64,000 nucleotides of DNA from a virus. This document shows, piece after piece, positions 53,276 through 60,753 of this stretch; the first letter of the stretch is position 1; each line of letters begins with the position of its first letter. The DNA is taken from IMG/VR virus record IMGVR_UViG_3300021519_000006, positions 35,939-99,938 of that record; one strand, written 5' to 3'. The position numbers and the translations under genes are program-made. Below the pieces are notes generated by a model, which saw nothing but the letters and a program-made list of their open reading frames with translations, made no database searches and was not told the DNA's origin.

Positions 53276-54832
53276 TTAAACTGTAATGTTACTTAGAAAA
53301 GCCCTAAGTGTACCTACGTTTAATTCAACCCCACCTTGAGCATTAATGCCCTCACCGTCGATTACAGCGTTTGCTACAGCCATTTTCTGGACCAACATAG
53401 AGTGTTGACGTTCCTCAATTGAGCCATCCATAAGAAAATCTTGGATCACAATTGAAGGCCATGTGCTGGATGCTCTTCGGATTCGTCCATTACGTTGAAG
53501 TGCAAGTCCTGCATTCCACGGAAGGTCATAATTGATAAGAAGATTAGCCTGAGGCAAATCCACACCATACCCACCGGCATCAGAACTAACAAGAATACGA
53601 CAACTTGGATCAGTTTGGAAAGTAACCTTTGCAGTCTCTTTATCTTTAGCATTCATTACTCCCGTATACGGACGGCTTTCATAACTTAATGAGTCTCTAA
53701 TCATATCAACCATGTGCACGTAACTTGTAAAGATAACAACTTTGTTTCGATCATCCGACTCTAGGAAGTTGTTGACATATTCCTTAAGTGCGGAAAGCTT
53801 TGGTGCTTTGTTTACCTTATCAAGGCGTCCTGCAGTAGATAGTTCTTCAACGTACCCCGACGTAGAGATTGAGAACTGTAGTAGCTCAGGATTATCGCAG
53901 AGCATACGTAAAGCAGTTAGCTTTGACATTATCCGGCCACGTAGCGCGTCGGCCCCATCCCATTGGTCTGCTTGACCGTAGTGCGAAAAAATATCAAAAG
54001 ATGCTCCATAAGAGTCAACCGCTTCATCAAGATCAGTCAAGATCTCATTGGCAATTGATTTATACAACTTAGCCCCTGCTGAATCAAATTCTACCAAAAT
54101 GGGCTCCGCGAAAATGGTTTCGGGAAGGAAGGGTGCGACGTCTGCATCTGTTTGACGTTTGCGAACGCATGCTTTACTAAGTGTTTTATTTAGTACTGGT
54201 AGGTTGCGATAACGCTCTACACCACCAAAGCGGTTGCGCACAATAAAAGTTGAATCAAATAAATCAAAGCGCCCCAAGACCTTAGGGTCTACAAACTGCA
54301 TAATTGAGAAAAGCTCTTCCGGCTTACCATTTTCAACGGGTGTGCCGGTTAGAGCAAATTTATATGGGCTACTTAATTTTTTAACGTATTTAGATCTTTT
54401 AGATCTAAAGCTTTTGATTGCGGTTGCTTCGTCGCAGACAATGAATCCCGTAGAGAGTTGTCGTACATACTCCCAGTCGTTAACAACTTGCTCGTAGTTA
54501 ATAATGACGTAATCAACAAGCGAATGCCCCCAGTCGATTGCCTCGGCGTATTGCGCTGCGCGTTGCTTCGGCGTACCGTCAATGACCAAAGGTGTTGAAG
54601 ACTCATCTGTAAACTTTCTGATTTGTTCCGCCCACTGATATTTAAGGCTGGAAAGACAGATAATGATACCAGGCTCCCGGATTGAACCACTGTCCATCAG
54701 CGATTCGAGCGCAGCAATCGTTAATACAGTCTTTCCTAGCCCTAAATCATAGGCAACCAACATTTTTCCGCGTTCGACCATGGCGTCGACGGCTTCCGGT
54801 TGGTAGGGAAGTAACGTTCCTGTAAAAGTCAT
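53276..54832 (-). CDS. SNF2-family helicase
   Basis: A 518-residue SF2 ATPase: LLPYQPEAVDAM (Q-like motif), YDLGLGKT (Walker A), IINYEQV, CDEATAIKS (DEAH-like box, DEAT), ALTGTPVEN, VVIFTSYV, ILVSSDAGGYGVDLP and QRNGRIRR. All seven SNF2 motifs are present. It probably remodels recombination or replication intermediates. The start is 54832, where the ATG overlaps the upstream TGA. Confidence 0.9.
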   Translation of the reverse strand: MTFTGTLLPYQPEAVDAMVERGKMLVAYDLGLGKTVLTIAALESLMDSGSIREPGIIICLSSLKYQWAEQIRKFTDESSTPLVIDGTPKQRAAQYAEAIDWGHSLVDYVIINYEQVVNDWEYVRQLSTGFIVCDEATAIKSFRSKRSKYVKKLSSPYKFALTGTPVENGKPEELFSIMQFVDPKVLGRFDLFDSTFIVRNRFGGVERYRNLPVLNKTLSKACVRKRQTDADVAPFLPETIFAEPILVEFDSAGAKLYKSIANEILTDLDEAVDSYGASFDIFSHYGQADQWDGADALRGRIMSKLTALRMLCDNPELLQFSISTSGYVEELSTAGRLDKVNKAPKLSALKEYVNNFLESDDRNKVVIFTSYVHMVDMIRDSLSYESRPYTGVMNAKDKETAKVTFQTDPSCRILVSSDAGGYGVDLPQANLLINYDLPWNAGLALQRNGRIRRASSTWPSIVIQDFLMDGSIEERQHSMLVQKMAVANAVIDGEGINAQGGVELNVGTLRAFLSNITV

Positions 54833-55215
54833 TTCCAACCACGCTGTTGTCGGTATTTTTGGCTTTTATACACGTTTGAGTGTAAATTTCTTGCTTTACG
54901 ACTAATTCTAATAGCGTCTCTAGTAGCGTAATGCAATCCCTTTTTTTGGTATTTTGGAGTTTTGTGTAAAGTATGAACTGCTTGATGGCAGTCTGGACAA
55001 AGTAAAATTAAATCTGTTAGTTTTTCTACACCTAAATTTTTATAAGTCTTGTGGTGCATATGAAACCCCGATTTTTTTGGCACGTCGCATCCCCAACAAA
55101 ATTGGGGCAAATTACTTGCAAAATACAATTCTCTTTTTGCACGCCAAGCATTGGACTGGATATATAACCGATACTTTGTACTGGGTAGTGCACCCAATCT
55201 AGGCTTAGAAGCCAT
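54829..55215 (-). CDS. HNH endonuclease
   Basis: A 128-residue HNH nuclease: CWGCD and CPDC hold a structural zinc, and FHMHHKTYKNLG with LILLCPDCHQAVH gives the His-Asn-His core. A basic end (KSQKYRQQRGWK) follows. The start at 55215 (MASKPR) has GGGGG/GAGAGG upstream and overlaps the primase by 11 bases. It may be a homing or a replication-linked nuclease. Confidence 0.85.
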   Translation of the reverse strand: MASKPRLGALPSTKYRLYIQSNAWRAKRELYFASNLPQFCWGCDVPKKSGFHMHHKTYKNLGVEKLTDLILLCPDCHQAVHTLHKTPKYQKKGLHYATRDAIRISRKARNLHSNVYKSQKYRQQRGWK

Positions 55216-56182
55216 AAATAGCCCCCTCTCCAAACACACAGTGCTTAGCATTCTCTAGGCCATATCGTATACGGTCCTCTGTCATATCGCCAACATCTTT
55301 GACGCCAGAGTCTCCGTAATTAAAGAACCAGCATTCCATACCCAAAGACTTAACCTTTGCCAAGATCGCTAGTGCAGCTTTTTTGCCAGCGGCATCGATA
55401 TTAGGGTTATCAAAAGCCATAATTAACCTATCCGCTTTACGAAATAGTTCTACCTGAGCATCGCTGACAACAGCTCCAAAAGTTGATACGCCCTGACTCA
55501 AGTTTACAGCTGCTAATTTTACAACGTCCAAAGGGGACTCGACAATGATCATAGTTCCAGGATTCCAAGCTTCTAACCCGAATAGAGCTGTTGATTTAGC
55601 TACTCCGGTAGGGCGGTTACGAAAAGTTCTATTGGTCTGACCTTTTTCTTGCCAACCAAGTAACTTACCGGTATCTGGATTACGGATAGGAGTAATCCAA
55701 GTCTCTGCACGTTGGTCCCATTTAACTGAATATGTTTTGCACGCTTCGGTGGTTAAGCCCCTTGCATCTAACGCCCATTGGGGAGGTTCAGAATAAACAG
55801 CTAACCGCGCCTCGCTCATCTCAAGGGGGCGAGAGGGAGGGACGTAAGAATCTTTTAATGCCTCAAGTTCCTTTGATAGAAGCTCAAAGTCAATCTCAAC
55901 ATTACTACGTAGCCACGTTTTAGCAGCTTCGTAATCTAAACGTCCCCAGCTAGTCTGAAAATCCTGAACCTCCGCAACGAGCGTCAGGAGCGTGCCTTTG
56001 TATCCACAGGAGAAGCAATGGTGGACACCGGTTTCTAGGTTGATAGACCACGAAGGGTTATGGTCTTCTTGCCCAGTACGTTCTAGGTGCATAGGGCAAA
56101 TACCCATCAACTCACTATTGCGTTGATCGGTTGGAATGCCTAAGCGCAGAAGTGCTTTCTGCACGTCCCCTTCTCTATACAT
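55205..56182 (-). CDS. DNA primase (zinc finger plus TOPRIM)
   Basis: A 325-residue primase. The N-terminal CHC2 zinc site is C29, H32 (CPMH) and C56, C59 (CFSC). The TOPRIM domain has IIVESPLDVVKL and LIMAFDNPNIDAAG, with a Glu and Asp metal site. There is no helicase domain, and a separate DnaB lies at 56.9 kb. It makes RNA primers for the lagging strand. Confidence 0.9.
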   Translation of the reverse strand: MYREGDVQKALLRLGIPTDQRNSELMGICPMHLERTGQEDHNPSWSINLETGVHHCFSCGYKGTLLTLVAEVQDFQTSWGRLDYEAAKTWLRSNVEIDFELLSKELEALKDSYVPPSRPLEMSEARLAVYSEPPQWALDARGLTTEACKTYSVKWDQRAETWITPIRNPDTGKLLGWQEKGQTNRTFRNRPTGVAKSTALFGLEAWNPGTMIIVESPLDVVKLAAVNLSQGVSTFGAVVSDAQVELFRKADRLIMAFDNPNIDAAGKKAALAILAKVKSLGMECWFFNYGDSGVKDVGDMTEDRIRYGLENAKHCVFGEGAIYGF

Positions 56183-56413
56183 TTAATTCCTTTTTGGTCC
56201 AACTATAAAATCACCGGCAACATGCCGAGCAATTTCTAAATAAATCTCTGCGTTAGAAAACAAATCTTCTGGGTGATAAAGCTCATCAGGTTTACATCCC
56301 CAATTATGCTTTAAATACTCCTTAAGACCCGGAACCAATGCATCCACAAATTCACCCGGCGTCATGTAGCCGTGTGCACGCAGATCTTCTTCTCTAGTCT
56401 TCTTCTTCGCCAT
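56183..56413 (-). CDS. Unknown 76-residue protein
   Basis: MAKKKTREEDLRAHGYMTPGEFVDALVPGLKEYLKHN..., helical, basic start. GGAGG precedes the ATG at 56413. It overlaps the preceding gene by 20 bases and adjoins the primase start. It may be a primase partner. Confidence 0.55.
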   Translation of the reverse strand: MAKKKTREEDLRAHGYMTPGEFVDALVPGLKEYLKHNWGCKPDELYHPEDLFSNAEIYLEIARHVAGDFIVGPKRN

Positions 56414-56660
56414 CGTATTCCTCCTTAGGACGATCATCCATCATTACGTAGTCTTCCGGCATATCCGGCAAAGTTGGCGCTGTAGCCATAGACCCACACT
56501 CAGCACACTCCATGTCTAAAAAATACATAGAAATTTCGTAGTCTTGAAACATAGCCTTTATATCCCACAAAGTAGATCCACAAACACATACGTGTGTAGG
56601 TTCTCCTCTAAGGTCCATAGCGTTCTCATAACTTGGTTTTAAATCTTTAATTTCTTTCAT
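56394..56660 (-). CDS. 88-residue zinc-ribbon protein
   Basis: MKEIKDLKPSYENAMDLRGEPTHVCVCGS... with CVCG and CAEC about 30 residues apart, a zinc ribbon, and an acidic tail (RPKEEYDGEEED). The ATG at 56660 (AAGG upstream) overlaps the whiB stop. The function is unknown. Confidence 0.65.
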   Translation of the reverse strand: MKEIKDLKPSYENAMDLRGEPTHVCVCGSTLWDIKAMFQDYEISMYFLDMECAECGSMATAPTLPDMPEDYVMMDDRPKEEYDGEEED

Positions 56661-56908
56661 ATTGATACCTTCTTCCGGCGACGCATGTTGCGACGCTCTC
56701 TGGGAGTTGTAGCTCCCCAAATTCCGTCAAGATCTGGGTGAGCTAATGCGTATGTTAAACATGCACTTGTTAAAGGGCATTCATTGCAAACAGACTTTGC
56801 AGTAAGAACTGCGTTCCTGTTTTCATACTCTTCGGGAAAGAACAACTCCGGATCAACTTCGGCGCATAGCTGGCTTCCGTTAAATGGACTTAAATTGAGG
56901 AGATCCAT
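56657..56908 (-). CDS. whiB: WhiB-like Fe-S regulator 3
   Basis: An 83-residue, complete WhiB: C15, C41, C44 and C50 (CNECPLTSAC) and LDGIWGATTPRERRNMRRRK (turn and basic helix). I set the start at 56908 (MDLLNLS), which overlaps the dnaB end by 29 bases. An open frame further upstream is only the dnaB shadow. It probably binds host sigma factor and redirects promoters. Confidence 0.9.
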   Translation of the reverse strand: MDLLNLSPFNGSQLCAEVDPELFFPEEYENRNAVLTAKSVCNECPLTSACLTYALAHPDLDGIWGATTPRERRNMRRRKKVSI

Positions 56909-58118
56909 ACTCTTCAAACTTCCCTTCTTCCCAGTCCCAAAGTAGATCGCTGGTTGCTGGTCCGCAGTTACGGCTAGCAACAATACGTAGTTCACGAGAA
57001 CTATCGTCGTCTTCATCTTGCTTTTGTAATCCAAGGATTACGTCTGAGTCTTGATAGAAAGAAGAGGAGTAACCAATGGCATCCGCGGATACTTGGCGCT
57101 TCTTCATCTTCCATAACAAAACTTGGGTAGAAACAACAATAGGAAGTTGCTTAGCCATAGCTAAGTGCTTCAGATTGCGAGTGATGCTTGTTAGTGCTTG
57201 TGGAGTATTTTGCTCTCCACTAACGTCGTCAGTCATAAGATAGACGCCGTCAATAAACACAATGTCTGGACGAATCTTTTCAATCTTTGCCGCTAGTCCA
57301 GTAACGGTCATTGCAGATATAGAATCAGTTAAATAAAACTTGTGCATCTGCTCCATCTCTTCCAAAGCTTTTATATAGCGGGCTTCTTCGTCCTTATTAA
57401 GGTTTCCACGAATAAGGCGTGAGTGAGCAATCTGAGCTCTCATAGAGTCATGGCGATGTTGTTGCTCCATGTTTGTCATTTCAAACGACTGAAACATAGG
57501 AACAAACCCATCCCGGTGAACATTTACTGCCATCTGCATTGCAAGGACTGACTTACCTGTTTTAGGTGGGGCAATGATTGTTACTAACTGTCCTGGTTGC
57601 AGTCCGGCAGTAGCTTCGTCAATAGTTTTAAATCCGGTTGCAAAACCAATCAAACCGTTGGGGCGAGTTTTTATATTTAAATACTCTTCAAAACGCTGTG
57701 TTGCATTCTCAGTCAAATCAATGTCTGTTGATTTAGATGGGCCATCATCTGCAATACGTGCAATGCCTTGGTTCATTGCTGCTAAAGCAGCGTTGTGATC
57801 TCCACTAGCAATTGCTTCTGCTGAAGTCTGTACAACATCAATAATGCTTTGGCGTTTACGATATTCAATTAATTGATCAAGAAGATACTCTGCTGAATCA
57901 TCTACTGCTAATAATCTGTAAGTTGGAAAATTATCTTTAACTGTTACTGCTGTTGGAACTTCTGCGTACTTAGTCCAATGCTGACGAAGAAATCTCCACA
58001 CCTGTCGGTTTTCATCTACAAAAAACCAATTGTCTTCTACACCGGCTTCAAGTAATGGGGCTATGTCACGAGTACGAATTGCTCTAGATAAAAGACGGAG
58101 TTCGTTATCTGCTGCCAT
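56880..58118 (-). CDS. dnaB: Replicative DNA helicase, DnaB-like
   Basis: A 412-residue protein. The N-terminal domain is helical. The RecA-like core has IIAPPKTGKSVLAMQM (Walker A, about residues 178-194), VFIDGVYLM (Walker B) and LPIVVSTQVL. It unwinds DNA at the fork and works with primase and loader genes next to it. GGAGG lies upstream of the ATG at 58118. Confidence 0.92.
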   Translation of the reverse strand: MAADNELRLLSRAIRTRDIAPLLEAGVEDNWFFVDENRQVWRFLRQHWTKYAEVPTAVTVKDNFPTYRLLAVDDSAEYLLDQLIEYRKRQSIIDVVQTSAEAIASGDHNAALAAMNQGIARIADDGPSKSTDIDLTENATQRFEEYLNIKTRPNGLIGFATGFKTIDEATAGLQPGQLVTIIAPPKTGKSVLAMQMAVNVHRDGFVPMFQSFEMTNMEQQHRHDSMRAQIAHSRLIRGNLNKDEEARYIKALEEMEQMHKFYLTDSISAMTVTGLAAKIEKIRPDIVFIDGVYLMTDDVSGEQNTPQALTSITRNLKHLAMAKQLPIVVSTQVLLWKMKKRQVSADAIGYSSSFYQDSDVILGLQKQDEDDDSSRELRIVASRNCGPATSDLLWDWEEGKFEEYGSPQFKSI

Positions 58119-58524
58119 TTGCAATCGCCTCCATGTCTAAGTACCAAGATCCATAGCGTCCAGCTCTTGCTGGAATGTCTACAACATACTTTAATTCCGG
58201 TCGATATGGAAGTTCTGCAACTAGATCTGCCGGTACGTTATAAGAGTGTGCATAGTTAAACGGATTAGTCCCCAGGTTGTCAAGATCTGACAACACATCG
58301 TCCATATCCTTTTGTGAATAGTCGAACCCAACCAACTCTAGGGCGTAACCCTGCTTGTCTGCAAATCGCCAAAACAAAGATAAAGCTTGACGGTTATAGG
58401 TAACTTCTTCGCCAGTTACTGGAACACCTAATACTTTTTTGATTGTCGGTCTACGGGAAAGTACACAATCTAGTGTTACAGCAACTCGGAGAGGAACCTC
58501 ATTTGAGATGTCCCCTCCACGCAT
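58105..58524 (-). CDS. HAD-like protein, possible
   Basis: A 139-residue protein. VAVTLDCVLSRRP near the N-terminus may be a changed HAD nucleophile loop (L-D-C-V-L in place of D-x-D-G-T), and YALELVGFDYSQKDMDDVL could be the second HAD motif. It ends with PARAGRYGSWYLDME. A similar degenerate HAD-like protein lies at 30.4 kb. The evidence is weak. Confidence 0.4.
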   Translation of the reverse strand: MRGGDISNEVPLRVAVTLDCVLSRRPTIKKVLGVPVTGEEVTYNRQALSLFWRFADKQGYALELVGFDYSQKDMDDVLSDLDNLGTNPFNYAHSYNVPADLVAELPYRPELKYVVDIPARAGRYGSWYLDMEAIANGSR

Positions 58525-58812
58525 TTATACAACCTCGATTTTGCCGTAATGAACTAAAAGCTCTCTAAATGCTTTTGGATCCTTGCTAGCAATGAGGCTG
58601 TCTACTTTTGAAGCACGATTAGAAATTTCTGTGGGATAAACGCCATTGTTAGCATTCATGCGTTGTTTTACAAAACGAGTGTGTTTGCAACTAAGGCGTG
58701 TGGCATAGCCACTGCACTTACAGCGAAGTCGATAGCTAGAAGCGCTAACTTCTACTTCAAAAACACCATTGTCAGAAAGAAAAATCTGAGTGGTTTGCCA
58801 ATCGTTTGTCAT
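58525..58812 (-). CDS. SWIM-like zinc-finger protein
   Basis: A 95-residue protein. CKCSGYATRLSCKHTRFVKQ contains CxC-x8-CxH, the pattern of SWIM zinc fingers, which bind DNA or protein. TGAGGA lies about 7 bases before the ATG at 58812. It sits between the helicase loader and helicase genes, so it may help load DnaB. Confidence 0.65.
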   Translation of the reverse strand: MTNDWQTTQIFLSDNGVFEVEVSASSYRLRCKCSGYATRLSCKHTRFVKQRMNANNGVYPTEISNRASKVDSLIASKDPKAFRELLVHYGKIEVV

Positions 58813-58820
58813 TGAGGTCC

Positions 58821-59498
58821 TCATCGTCGTCGGTCTCCTTGCTTAGCTATTATGGCAAGTGGAATGAAAGCTTCACGGGCAAAACTACCCATAGGTTCTC
58901 CATACACTGTGCCCCAGTTTTTGAGTGGAACGTTAGTTGTAACAATAGTGGGAAGACCCGCATTAAAGCGAGCTCGTAGCAAAGCGTCAAAAGTATTCTC
59001 AGCCCAACCGTTGGCAGTTCGGTACTCTTTGCCAAGATCGTCTAGAACAAATGTTCGAACGACGTTTTCCTTGGAAGCCTCTCCGTAAATCCCATTGATC
59101 ATAGTTTCGGTTACGTCGTCAAATTCAGACCATTGGGCCTTCTGAAGGCGTAGTAGCTTTGGATAGTCCATGAACATGCCTGGTCGCTTAGGAGTCAGAT
59201 CTGGAACTCCCCAACCAACCTTTGGCATAGTCATTAGAAGCTCCTGGAGGGCCACAGACGCAAGAGTAGTCTTGCCGTGACCTGGTTCCCCTACCAGCAT
59301 TAATCCTAGGCCACAGGTACGTTCTCCGGCAGCTTGGATGACTTTTCCAGACCGAACTAATTCGACCCAGTCCCTAACTTTGTCTAAAGATTCACTTGGC
59401 TCTAAATCATCAAATTGCCACCCAACGGTTTTCATTGGGAGACCTGCTGCATTGATCTGCGCCCGGATACTTCCGGGGAGTTCTGCAATGTTGTACAT
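58821..59498 (-). CDS. DnaC/IstB-like helicase loader ATPase
   Basis: A 225-residue AAA+ protein: LMLVGEPGHGKTTLAS (Walker A, 70-77), TFVLDDLGKEYRT (Walker B) and a sensor region PTIVTTNVPL. It loads DnaB onto the origin. The start overlaps the initiator stop by one codon (TGATG) and has GGAGGG upstream. It is the middle part of an initiator-loader-helicase operon. Confidence 0.88.
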   Translation of the reverse strand: MYNIAELPGSIRAQINAAGLPMKTVGWQFDDLEPSESLDKVRDWVELVRSGKVIQAAGERTCGLGLMLVGEPGHGKTTLASVALQELLMTMPKVGWGVPDLTPKRPGMFMDYPKLLRLQKAQWSEFDDVTETMINGIYGEASKENVVRTFVLDDLGKEYRTANGWAENTFDALLRARFNAGLPTIVTTNVPLKNWGTVYGEPMGSFAREAFIPLAIIAKQGDRRR

Positions 59499-60439
59499 CA
59501 GCCCTCCAGTAACTTAAGCATCTTTTCTTGGTGTGCCTTCATATCTTCGTCTTCGTAAACAGTTTCTGCAACTCGAGAAACAATTCCGTGGACAGATTGG
59601 TAGTAGGCAATAAAGCGACTATACAGAGGACTTCCAACTCCTGCATCTCTGGTAAGTCGTGGATCCGCAAAAAACATCCGGATTGCTTTTAGTAAAGCTA
59701 GGCGAGTAACGCCCTCACCAACCATCTTGTTCATCCAAGTAGTCAAATGCTTACCGTTAACTTGGCTAGGTGCGCCATGGTCTGCGTCGCGGTTTAAATC
59801 GTAGAACTCTGCAACAAGGTCTGATGTAGTCCATTGATCTTCAGGGCGTTCGCTACGGCGCATTGATTCGGGAACAGCCATGAACTTGTTTTTCTTGTAC
59901 TTCTTGTTTCGAAGGGCTGTTTTATCTTCAACCTTACCGACAGCGCCTGGAGTGGCGTCGGATTCTTCTTGAACTCGAAAACTGTATTTTTTGCGTTCAG
60001 GTTGCTCTTCATCAAAAGTGGGCCAAGTCATTACGGTACCTTTCTTCTCAAGGGGCTCCGCCCCTATAGATACAGTTACGTTAGTAACTGTATCTATATT
60101 AGAGCTATTAGCTGTACTAGTACTATTGTCTATAGCTATAGTACTAACAGTGGACAGAACACTCGTATTTGGAGTGTCGGCTTCAGTTACATATAAGTTT
60201 AGTTTTGGGTCAGAAAATTTAAGAAAGGTATTCCATTGCCCGGCGTTTTGCTGGAATCGGACGGCCTTAATATAGTGACTGTCTTTCAATTCTTTCATTG
60301 CTTTTGTCATAGCGTATTTACTTTCGGGGTGCGCAGCAGACATCTCGTCTACAGATGCAACACGACCGATTTCCAAAAAAAATGCGTATAGCCCTTTTGC
60401 AGCTAACGACAAACTTGGATCTGAGATTGGTGACCTCAT
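59498..60439 (-). CDS. Replication initiation protein (winged-helix, lambda O-like)
   Basis: A 313-residue protein. Residues 1-85 form a winged helix (LAAKGLYAFFLEIGRVASVDEM, AMTKAMKELKDSHYIKAVR). Residues 97-130 are a Ser/Thr/Asn-rich linker coded by palindromic DNA. The C-terminal half has a helical domain (QWTTSDLVAEFYDLNRDADHG, then MVGEGVTRLALLKAIRMFF) that may bind the loader. GGAGGA precedes the ATG. It is followed by DnaC-like and DnaB genes. Confidence 0.8.
   Translation of the reverse strand: MRSPISDPSLSLAAKGLYAFFLEIGRVASVDEMSAAHPESKYAMTKAMKELKDSHYIKAVRFQQNAGQWNTFLKFSDPKLNLYVTEADTPNTSVLSTVSTIAIDNSTSTANSSNIDTVTNVTVSIGAEPLEKKGTVMTWPTFDEEQPERKKYSFRVQEESDATPGAVGKVEDKTALRNKKYKKNKFMAVPESMRRSERPEDQWTTSDLVAEFYDLNRDADHGAPSQVNGKHLTTWMNKMVGEGVTRLALLKAIRMFFADPRLTRDAGVGSPLYSRFIAYYQSVHGIVSRVAETVYEDEDMKAHQEKMLKLLEG
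60051..60150. other. Candidate replication origin inside the initiator gene
   Basis: AGGGGC-TCC-GCCCCT (60051-60065) abuts a perfect 15-bp stem TATAGATACAGTTAC/GTAACTGTATCTATA (60065-60098, loop GTTA). Then come palindromes GTACTAGTAC (60114-60123) and CTATAGCTATAG (60130-60141) and the arms TAGTACTAT/ATAGTACTA (60118-60146). The stretch is AT-rich and codes for the linker between two protein domains. In lambda the origin lies at the same place in gene O. Confidence 0.55.
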
Positions 60440-60466
60440 AGTTCCTCCTTCTAAGGGAGGCTTACT

Positions 60467-60742
60467 CTATAGCGGAGGAATTCGTTTTGGCAAACCGAGT
60501 TCTTCGCGTCGGGTTCTGCCGGTAAACAAGGTCTCAACAACTACAGAGACCGTAAGGGCTAAAAAGGTTGATGCAAAGATATAAAAGACCTGGTCCCAGT
60601 CAAACGGGCGCATAACTAAGCAGCCAACTGTGGACATAATTAAAGCAATTAAGCCTTTAAGCTTATCTAAAGGCATTAATAGTTCTTCAACTGCCGTTAT
60701 TACAAACGCAGCTGACATAGCCACCACAAATAGGGTTGTCAT
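60467..60742 (-). CDS. 91-residue membrane protein
   Basis: Three hydrophobic segments (LFVVAMSAAFVITAV; LIALIMSTVGCLVM; FYIFASTFLALTVSVVV) and a basic end (GRTRREELGLPKRIPPL). It could be a holin-type or tail-linked membrane protein. It lies between the tail gene and the initiator gene, so it may be the last gene of the tail operon. Confidence 0.6.
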   Translation of the reverse strand: MTTLFVVAMSAAFVITAVEELLMPLDKLKGLIALIMSTVGCLVMRPFDWDQVFYIFASTFLALTVSVVVETLFTGRTRREELGLPKRIPPL

Positions 60743-60753
60743 AGCTCCAGAAC

